Shown here: positions 55,840-64,000 of the stretch, piece after piece
Position numbering within the stretch: position 1 is the stretch's first letter
Layout of the letters: each line of letters opens with the position of its first letter
Assembly (NCBI RefSeq): GCF_037042905.1
Contig: NC_087247.1
Span: forward strand, 77,794,420-77,858,419
Length of the DNA stretch: 64,000 bases
Source of the DNA: Lytechinus pictus
Lineage: Eukaryota; Echinodermata; Echinoidea; Temnopleuroida; Toxopneustidae
Direction of reading: 5' to 3'
Made by a program: the position numbers and the translations under genes
The notes under the pieces: model-generated
The model's database searches: none
What the model saw: the letters and a program-made list of their open reading frames with translations, nothing else
Told to the model about the DNA's origin: nothing

Positions 55840-56461
55840 CTGAAAAAACAAATAATAACAAAAGAAGAAACCATGGCTATGAATATATTGAGGTGTTAAA
55901 AATCATATGATGAAATTAATGTGAATTTCATTGATATGAACAAAAAAAATTATAAATCTTATCTCTTGTTAGATTATCTCTCTTGAATATTTGGAAATCA
56001 AAATCAGAAGTAAAAGACGAGACAACATTTTATAATTAAGAGAGAGAGAAAGCGAAGCTATATGTAAATGTCGACAAGATCTTCAGATAGACCTATGGAA
56101 TTTCATTGCAAGTTTGTTATACAATATTTTCGTAAGTAGTTCATCATTCATTCTCCAGCATCAATCAAATGAAATAATAATAATAAAAAAATCCTTAATT
56201 TTAAAAAAATCTCATATCGACCCTTCCGAAAATTTACAACCTAATTTATTTGATCCAAATATCTACGGAAATGGTAGTATTTAATGAGAATATATAGCGT
56301 ATATTAAAAATATTCAAATAGAGATTACAGCATTACAAAGGTGATGAAAGTGCCAAGATATCAATATTTAATAACGCCAGTAAAATTCTATCTAAATAGT
56401 ATTTGAAGGTTGAACTCATTAGGAAGTCTGTTAAAAAGAAATTTGTTGATAACCACATTAC

Positions 56462-56581
56462 CTCAATTGCAGATTGAATTCCGTTCCTTAAAAAACGTCT
56501 GCTTTCATCTTCTGCATGCATTTTACCTTCCTGTTGGGCAAGCATCCACGTTGCACGAGCGATGTTGAACGAATGATGCAT
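56462..56581 (-). CDS. EFCC1-like gene, exon 1 (start)
   Basis: It begins at ATG 56581-56579, immediately after an in-frame TGA, and ends at donor ATTGAG|GTAATG. 120 nt, 40 codons, phase 0 out, matching exon 2: MHHSFNIARATWMLAQQEGK, then MHAEDESRRFLRNGIQSAIE. If this exon is not used, translation could begin at Met 45 of exon 2 (MIVSTQRSQW). I see no clear TATA box upstream; a foldback element begins 180 bp further up. Confidence 0.55.
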
Positions 56582-56763
56582 TCAATCACTGGTTGGTCCC
56601 TTGGTATATCATCATCCACTCATCGCCCCCACCCCATAACACTCCCTCTTATGCCACCCCTCTCCCCTCACTCTTTCCTTGTCAATGGCTCTTCTGCTTG
56701 ATTGCCTTACTCATTACCCCACTTTCTCTTGCAAGGTTCCAAACTCTCTCTTTCTAAAGATTT

Positions 56764-57450
56764 ATTGCCATTTCGTTCACTCGTCACATGATCTAATTTC
56801 ATTTCGTTTCAGTTAATCTACTATCTACATAGTCTAATTACCATTTTGTCCAATCCCATTTCGCCTAATAGCCAGTTGGTCTTATGGCCATTTCGTCTTT
56901 TAGGCCTATCATTAATTTTGGTTCAATTGTATTTTTGCCAATAGGCCAATAGCCACTTGTCTACTATCATTACGTCTATTACCTACTGGTCTAATAGCCA
57001 ATCTCCTTTTTATCTATTTTTGTTATATGAAAATGCTGGTTATAATTTATCTTAAAAAGATATTGTCTTTCATCTGTTTACCGTATTTTGCTATCGTTAT
57101 ACATACACATCTATTTTTTTTTTATTAGAATGACAATTCAAAATAAAAGGACCATTGTTTTTACCATTCAATACTTCCCATATCTTAACCCCCCCCCTTC
57201 CCTCTCTGTGCCGTTGAACTTGAATGAACTAATAAATGAACAATTTGGCAATAGATGAAATGGCTTTAGGCAAAATGATTGTAAACGAATCGGTTATTAA
57301 ACCAACTGGTGATTAGGCTAAATGGATAATGGACAAAATGATAACTGGACCAAAAGGATGGTAGACGAAATGTTGGACAAAATGGCATGAGACAAAATGA
57401 AGGTAGACCATGTGGTGAGTGGACGGGACTGGAGTAGACGAATTGGCAAT
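56764..57450. mobile_element. Foldback-like element of TTTCGTCTAATAGCCA repeats
   Basis: ATTGCCATTTCGTTC at the left end is nearly the inverse of GACGAATTGGCAAT at the right end. The left arm (to about 57005) has repeats of CCATTTCGTCTAATAGCCA type. The right arm (57240-57450) has the inverse type, GGACAAAATGGT..GTAGACGAAATG. It lies directly upstream of exon 1 of the EFCC1-like gene and could contribute to its 5' region. Confidence 0.6.
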
Positions 57451-60065
57451 TTACCTTCATACATACGTACATGTACTGTATTTACAACCCAATAACTTTT
57501 TGTTACTTTCACTTTTGGCCAAATGGGCTCCCACTCATCCACAACTAAAGTTAAACTCTATCCTCTCGCAAAATCACCATCCGCCATCTTTCTTGTACTC
57601 GTCATGCGATTTTCGTAATATTTATCATTACGGCTTTATGTGTTTAGTTTCACCAGGGGATCAGAAACAAAAAAACATAAAGCTATATTCTCCATTGTTA
57701 GTATTTAAGTCTTGCAGGAATATTACAATTCAAAATTATGTGAGACGATATTATTGCTTTTATATTTCCTTGATTATGTATGTATGAAATTTATTTGAAT
57801 GAATAATAAAGAACATAAAGAATTTTTCATGGAACGATCTCCCGCCTTCAACTCGGAGGTGTTGCGTCCATAATGGATTCATTAAGCTTTATTCGTCCAT
57901 CACAAATATCGGCAAGATTGGATGGGACGAATTTGGCATTTCCCATATAGGCGCGTATACATTATGAATTTTACGCCCGATTATTCCATCGGTTAAATCA
58001 GGATATACGGTGATTAGAGTGTGTGAGGTTGAGAGAGGTTAAATATTCCGGTTTATGTGCATGGAAGGGAGAGAGCGAAATCGGGTTGAAACATAGTAGG
58101 GGAAAGAGAAGGTCTATTTAAAAGTTTTCTTTGTGCTAATGATGACACTTGATATCACTCGTTATCGGGTTTAATGCACTGGAATCGCTATATTTCGGGT
58201 ATTTTTGTAATTTTCTTCATGTGAACATAAATAACTCAATGTCACGATATTTCACAAAATGGTGGGGGCACGGGACTGCATCGAGCAAATGTCTTCCCAA
58301 TCTCAAAATATTGTATATTAATAAAAAAAAGTACAATGGCTATTTTCCAGAAGATGCATCTATGGGGGGGGGGGCCAAATACCGAAGAACGGAACAAGAT
58401 TCTTTTTATAAGGAAATAACAAAACACCACCAATTCTCCCCTTTTTATTTTCAATTACAACACGTCGAAAGTGAAAAGAAATGTCAACACTCTCTTGATA
58501 ACACAAAAGTTTAATTAAACAAAGGACCATTACCACGAGAGTCTACTTCATCTTAAAACGGACTGTTCACCAATTTAATAAAATCTACAGTTCATCGCAC
58601 ACCTTTCTTAATTCCAGTCTGTGCTTCACAATGACCTGAAGCAGTAAATTTGAAACATAAACAAATGCGCGTGTTTTATCAAGGATTCCATCATTTTGTG
58701 TGTGTGCTTTTTTTTAACAAAATAATCCACAGGAATTCCTCGCAAAATATAGCTTTCATTTTTTGTCATGATCAATATTTGATTTATTGCTCACCACTGA
58801 TTAATGGGAGTTCTTAGGAAAATAGGTAACCGTACTTTGATGGACAATTGGGGTAGCTATGACTGGCTATATAATAATGAGAGTGTTTGTAGTAGATTCA
58901 TGCTGTGAATAAATGTGTGTGTATGGGTTGGTGTGAGCGGGTGTGTGTGTGTGTGTGTGAAGGAGGGTGGTTGAGTCATAGCTCTATGGTTGAGTTGTGT
59001 AGACTCTGTGAGAGTGTCGGGGCGTATATGTCTCGGTGGGTGTGTGTGGGTGAGGGTAGGGTGTATGCATGGCTGTGCGTTTTTTAGTGCGTGAGTGTGT
59101 ACGGGTAGATAATGTACCCATTATATTCATTTTCAATGGCGATTCAACATTTTTTTTAGAAAGAGATCTTTTGATTTTTTAAGAATAGACAATAATCTCT
59201 CAAAAAATTAAATTATCATGTTGTGATCGGAAACTTTTAACTTGTAATACATTACATCAGACTTACAATAGAAATAGTTTTGATCGATTGACCACACTTG
59301 GAATATAATGCTTTATTACGTCAACTTGGCTGTTGATGATAAATAAAATGAACTAAGGCATAATCGAGGATATTCAATGAGATGTTAAGATTAATATGCG
59401 TAATGCGGTATCTTAAAAAAATAAAATGAAGACAACAACAACAAACATTTGTATAAGAAACAACATTTACATAATTTTGGAAGAAAATCATAAAATCAAT
59501 GGTAGACCTAATAATGATGATGATAATAATACAATTATAAACAATGATAATAAAGGATAATACAACCTAGTAAAAATACATTTTAACGAAAGGGTAGACA
59601 GAAGAAATTTGTAAAAAGTTTCATCAAAATCAATTACGAAATTAAAAGTTATGAAATTTGACTATCCCAGCTTATTTTTGGGCAACCTCAAATTTGCATT
59701 GTTGTTCCAAAGTGATAACTTTGCAGCAATATTCCCCCAATTTTTTCCAAATGCCTAACGTGTTTACATGGACTGAAGATGTATCATGGTAAAAGTGATT
59801 TACATAACACATAAATATAAAAGTTTGGGAACAATACATTTTATGTACTAAACCTGCCATTTTGAAGCAACATTGCCTATCTGTACATGCCTTGATTTCG
59901 TCCAGACTCTATTTCGGTTATGCCCTACCGTTTAAAGGTATATTGTGTCATTGGTTTATTTCAAAACTTTCTTTTTAAATTAACTCTATGTTTTCCACAA
60001 TATTTATAAACAAGTTCTGAGTCCATACAATGTATTGTATTGGTTAGAAAGAACTGTTTTTATTC
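57451..60065. other. Intergenic, nothing coding recognised
   Basis: It contains a TG-rich microsatellite (58914-59100, densest at 58939-58957), a G run at 58365-58373 and AT-rich DNA with short ATG/ATA repeats near 59513-59560. No exon with splice-site support was found. Confidence 0.4.
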
Positions 60066-60067
60066 CA

Positions 60068-60235
60068 ATCGCAACTTGTACGTTTACAGAAATTGCAGAA
60101 CAAAGCAGCTCGTATTTGCTCACAAAGCTTGCACCGTTTGCTTATAAGTGAACGTGAAGTTCTGTTTTTAAATCATTGTGTCCATGGGTCTGCCCCTCTA
60201 TCATGTATATACACCATGAAAAACTCAGGATATCC
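60068..60235 (+). pseudogene. LINE fragment (RT C-terminal region)
   Basis: One frame reads LVRLQKLQNKAARICSQSLH, then RLLISEREVLFLNHCVHGSA. The 'RLQKLQNKAARI' signature is typical of the segment after the RT domain in CR1/Jockey-type LINEs. The frame is lost on both sides, and G-rich sequence follows. Confidence 0.6.
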
Positions 60236-60483
60236 TTTGTTTCCTAAGTGAAATAAAATGGGGGGGGGGGGGCGGGGGGCGAAATTATTTTTCTGGACCA
60301 ACATGTGAATATTCATGACTTGCGTCTTCGGATTGAGAGTACGCATGCGCGTGGACTTTGCCTCGACCAGTGCAGATCGTAAGCATTCACGTTGCTCAGA
60401 ATGAATTAGCATCGTCAAATTACCGGTACCCTTACATAGTTACATATACATGTATAGGTCTTATAGGCCTAGATCTATATATA

Positions 60484-61302
60484 CAGTGCGTCCCACAAAA
60501 AACGAAACCGAGATTTATCGATGATTTATCATAACTTAATCGCAAATACAATAGACAAATGACCTACCATTTTAAAGCTTAGAATCTCCTCTTTCATCTG
60601 AAATTACTTAGATTATTTCTCATTCACGCATGAGTGAGCAAAAACAATTTGAAAAGGATATATTAAAAAGTCACTTGGCGGGCCGTATCTGGGTTTTAAA
60701 AAGAAAACCACATTTTTAAAAAGTTCAATATCTGCTCTTTAATTTGATACCTCAATTACAGAAAATGGTCAAGAAATAACAAAGTTCTGGTTATTTGAAA
60801 TAAGGCTTGAATTTCAATAATTTCATAAAATGAAGAGGTTTTACAGGATAGCGTTCAAACTCACTCGACACTCCGTTTTGTTGACGCTCAGCCATGCATT
60901 AAGTCTTTTGTTACCGTGCGATAGCTTCAGTGGGAAACCGGTGAAAACACGTTTATTTAATGAAATTATGGAAATACAAGCATTGTTTCGAGGGATCGTA
61001 ACTTTTTTACTACTTGACCATTTTCTGTGATTTAGGTATCAAAGAAAAGAGAAGATATTGAACTTTTTAGTCATGTGATTTTCTTTTTGAAATTCAGATA
61101 CCCCCCGCCAAATGAGTTTTTGGCATCCTTTCTTCGAATTGTTTTTGTTCAATCATGCGTGAATGAGGAATAATCTAAGTAATACCAGATGAAAGAGGAG
61201 ATTCTAAACTTTACATTGGTAGGTCATTTGTCTATTTTATTTATGATTAAGTTATGATAAATCATCGCTAAATCTCGGTTTCGTTTTTTCTGGGACGCAC
61301 TG
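60484..61302. mobile_element. 819-bp palindromic MITE with TA target duplication
   Basis: CAGTGCGTCCCACAAAAAAC at 60484 and the inverse GTTTTTTCTGGGACGCACTG ending 61302 are bordered by TA. Inner arms match too: CGAGATTTATCGATGATTTA against TAAATCATCGCTAAATCTCG (approximately), and CCTACCATTTTAAAGCTTAG against its inverse near 61205. It shares the terminal CAGTGCGTCCCA with the 8709-10460 element. Non-coding. Confidence 0.75.
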
Positions 61303-62460
61303 TATATATATATATCCAATTCTTAAACACTTAATAAACTAGCTGCATTAACTTTACCTCAAATCTGGACCTGTCTAATGAATGCCTAGTACTAATCAGT
61401 GTTGTAGTGCCTTGATGCTCGGCCTTGGCCTTTAGGCGCCTAAATGCCTAGCTACTTTTTCAAAGCCTTGGCCTTGAGAGGGCCTTGGCCTTGAGGATTT
61501 TGAGCCTTGAAATTTTAAGGCTTTTTCAAGGCATTTTGTATTTTGTACTTTCATTTGTTTTAAATAAGTAATTATAAATGTTTCAATTGTTTTTTTTTTT
61601 ATATATTTAATAACACTAATGGTCAATACTACCAATCACCAGTAACAGTAGCAGCAGCAGTAGTAAGTGTACTAGCAGTGTCATCAATTGTAATTGTCAC
61701 CATTATCAAGAAATTCAAACAAAGAATACATCAGTTATGAAAAATAGCATTATGTATTGGTAATGTGTTGTAATCATATGATGATAATGACAGTAAATAA
61801 TAATGGTCATGATCAAGATGACAAGAATAATTTTTACATCTGACTGCAATTTTGACAACAATTTTCATACTTTAAACATATCTAACTCTAAAGAACGATA
61901 ACAAGGTTGATTTCTATTCCATTAGGATTTTCCTTGTATTATTTTCTTTAGCCAACAAGAATGTTTTAAGTCTTAATGATATTCTGAAAAGATTTGGTAA
62001 ACTTGAACACAGTCTCCAATTTTGTCATATCCAAATGGGTTATGTCAATGGCATGATGAGCCAGAAACTTTGAGGGGCCAAGCATGGCATATATAGAGCA
62101 AAATTTCTGTCCAAAAAAAGAAGAAAGCGATTGAAGCGAGCGAGTGAACAAAACATGTCCCCCTCTTTCTATAAGAAAAGCTAATTTTGCAATAGATTGT
62201 TTAAAAAAATAATATCACATTTACTCCATCTTTTCCTTTCCCTTTCCCCCTTGTCTAAGTTTATTCTTGGTGGTGGGACTTCTTCTTCTCTCTATCTCTC
62301 TTCTAAATTTTATATTTGTTTTGGGTCAGATTGACAAAACAAAGGGGAAAAATGTTTACTTCTTTTTAATCATATATCGTTCAACATTGAATCTCATTTC
62401 TCTACAGTTTCAAGGAAATAAACAACATATTTGTTTTTGTGTCAATATGGTTTCAAGAAA

Positions 62461-62545
62461 TAATAATAAAAAAAAAAATTAATAATTAATAATTATTAAT
62501 ATTATCAATAAGTATTAATAATTAATGATTAATTAACTGTTTAAT
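62461..62545. repeat. AAT/ATTA-rich low-complexity tract
   Basis: Runs of AATAATTAATAATTATTAAT. Confidence 0.8.
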
Positions 62546-62619
62546 AAAAGTGGTTGTAAGCAGAAAAAATATGAAAACTGACAAGAGTCCTAAAAATGAC
62601 TCATTTTCAGTTTAAGCAT

Positions 62620-63250
62620 TTGAAAATTTTAGCTTGCGCTTTGTGCTCTCTTGCCCCCCCCCCCAAAAAAAAAAAAATCCCTGTAGGATTTTTTTTCCAA
62701 ATGAAATATGCCCTTTTTAAAAAAGAAATACCTTCTTTAATAATAAAACATAATACATTTTAGGTTCGAAAATCACAGATTTTGAATCGTGCTTGAATCA
62801 AGTATTGTTTAGTACAGTACTGCTAATGGTTACAAAAATGTATAGAATGTTGCTTTATGGTTGAAATATCACAAATATTTGGCTCGCTTCCTGCACTCGC
62901 ATCAATTATTGTACTCGTTCTCTTCCCGTTCACAAAAAAATGCTTAGAATGTCCAGTTTTCAGGTTGGAATATCACAAATTTTTGAGCTCGAGCTTTGCG
63001 CTCGCATTGTTTTTTATTGGTGAGTTATGTATCTTATTCAAAATGCAGTAATTAACTGCTTCCTTTACTGGTCAGTATATAAAAAGAATTAGCGAGCGCA
63101 AAGTTATTTTTTAGTTAGATACACATCTTTTTCATGATATCAAAACCAGCTCAGAATAAAATAATTTCCATGTCTTATTACACGACATGTCACGAAGTTT
63201 GAGCTGGTGATTCGCGCTGGCAACATCGCGCAAGGAAATTTCAACAATGA
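62620..63250. repeat. Degenerate CGCTTTGCGCTCGCATT repeats
   Basis: Marker sites: AGCTTGCGCTTTGTGCTCTC (62631), GGCTCGCTTCCTGCACTCGC (62880), GAGCTCGAGCTTTGCGCTCG (62983) and a diverged copy near 63200, with AATGTCCAGTTTTCAGGTTG and GGTGAGTTATGTATCTTATT between. Same family as 51116-52450. Confidence 0.6.
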
Positions 63251-63499
63251 TTAGCCCCATAATTGACCATAAATCAAGTTTTACAACTTCAGAATTGCTT
63301 TGCTTTCTCGCTGAGAAGTAAAACCTAAAGCAAAATATCTATCTTATAATTAAAAATCACTTTAGAAAGCCTTGCTCAACTTAATTTCTTCACGCAGTTC
63401 ATAATCTCATTTTGAAAATACATGTATCTGTTTGCACAAAAAAACTCATTTTGAAAAATGGGTGCCTTTTTTACGTTGACCCCCTCCCCCATAATAATT

Positions 63500-63605
63500 T
63501 TCTGCTGCCCCTGTCCCAGGGAGTGGAGACTGAAACATACGGTACGTTGAGAATGCCAGGATCAGATGACCGTGGTAATAATAATTATTGCAATGTAAAT
63601 CGCCT
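63500..63605 (+). mobile_element. SINE 3' fragment
   Basis: CCCAGGGAGTGGAGACTGAA, TGCCAGGATCAGATGACCGT, GGTAATAATAATTATTGCAA and GTAAATCGCCTATAG resemble the 3' half of the SINE at 13936-14241. Confidence 0.5.
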
Positions 63606-64000
63606 ATAGAAAAATTATGGATTATGTGTACACAGGTAACTATATCATTATTTTAATATGTCTCTATCATGAAATTATTTTTGTTTTAAATGTACAAAGG
63701 TTTTTTTTTCTCGCTCAGTCCCCTCGCTCACATACATTTTACCAGGTGTGATGTCTGCCGCCTAAGTATTGTTAGTTTATTGTTCTGTATATCGAAAGTT
63801 TGAAATGCCTTGGCCTTGAGGTTTTCAGGCCTTGGCCTTGGGTTTCCATGCCTTGGCCTTGGCCTTTGGTATTGAAGCCTTGGCCTTGGGTATTAAAGCC
63901 TTGGCCTTGGCCTTGGAGGTTTGAGCCTTGACTACAGCACTGAATAGCCGACTAATGCCATGGTTAACTTCGAACTGGTTGATTCCGAACTTCACGTTTA

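Larger units (their letters stand above)
61397..63942. mobile_element. Compound element bounded by CAGTGYTGTAGT ends and CCTTGG repeats
   Basis: The left end CAGTGTTGTAGTGCCTTGAT and the right end (inverse) CAGTGCTGTAGTCAAGGCTC face each other. Next to each are arrays of GGCCTTGGCCTT (61419-61535 and 63805-63930), inverted in context. Between them lie unrelated repeats (AAT-rich DNA, the CGCTCGC repeat block, a SINE piece). It may be one element that collected insertions, or two solo ends of one family; no target-site duplication was found. Confidence 0.45.

Overview
This is animal (eukaryotic) nuclear DNA: AT-rich, intron- and repeat-dominated, with no operons. The repeat content (sets of tRNA-derived SINEs, foldback transposons built of short tandem repeats, dispersed 'TGACCTTTGACCTTG' repeats, and an R2/R4-type retrotransposon) looks most like a marine deuterostome. 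My best guess is a sea urchin, where foldback 'TU' elements are known. The species is inferred, not shown.

Layout. 0.5-13.7 kb is almost wall to wall palindromic (foldback/MITE-like) elements, including one 5.2-kb foldback that carries two others inside it and is flanked by a 10-bp direct repeat. 13.9-21 kb holds tRNA-derived SINEs and a block studded with the motif TCCGTCCGTGAT. 21.7-33.3 kb is a full-length non-LTR retrotransposon (Myb-like N-terminal domain, RT, CCHC knuckle, R2-type endonuclease) followed by three head-to-tail, identically 5'-truncated copies of a 2,518-bp unit, then the tail of a second, related but divergent element; (AAT)n tracts border the pieces. 34-43 kb has more inverted-repeat elements, a 41-bp minisatellite on an exon boundary and a near-perfect 864-bp tandem duplication.

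The one host gene I can assemble lies on the minus strand between 56.6 and 35.6 kb. Six exons (56462-56581, 55272-55839, 53897-54296, 44899-45071, 43504-43664, 35630-35788) have matching splice sites and matching phases. Together they encode 527 residues: a degenerate EF-hand-like N-terminal region followed by coiled coil. I read this as an EFCC1-like gene (EF-hand and coiled-coil domain containing), running off without a stop codon in what I could find. A possible cassette exon or internal first exon lies at 47.3-47.6 kb, next to a CpG-richer promoter-like stretch.

Nothing prokaryotic, no CRISPR array, no rRNA and no convincing functional tRNA is present. Most other open frames are short and fall in repeats. 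Coordinates of repeat boundaries come from reading by eye and may be off by a few to tens of bases.
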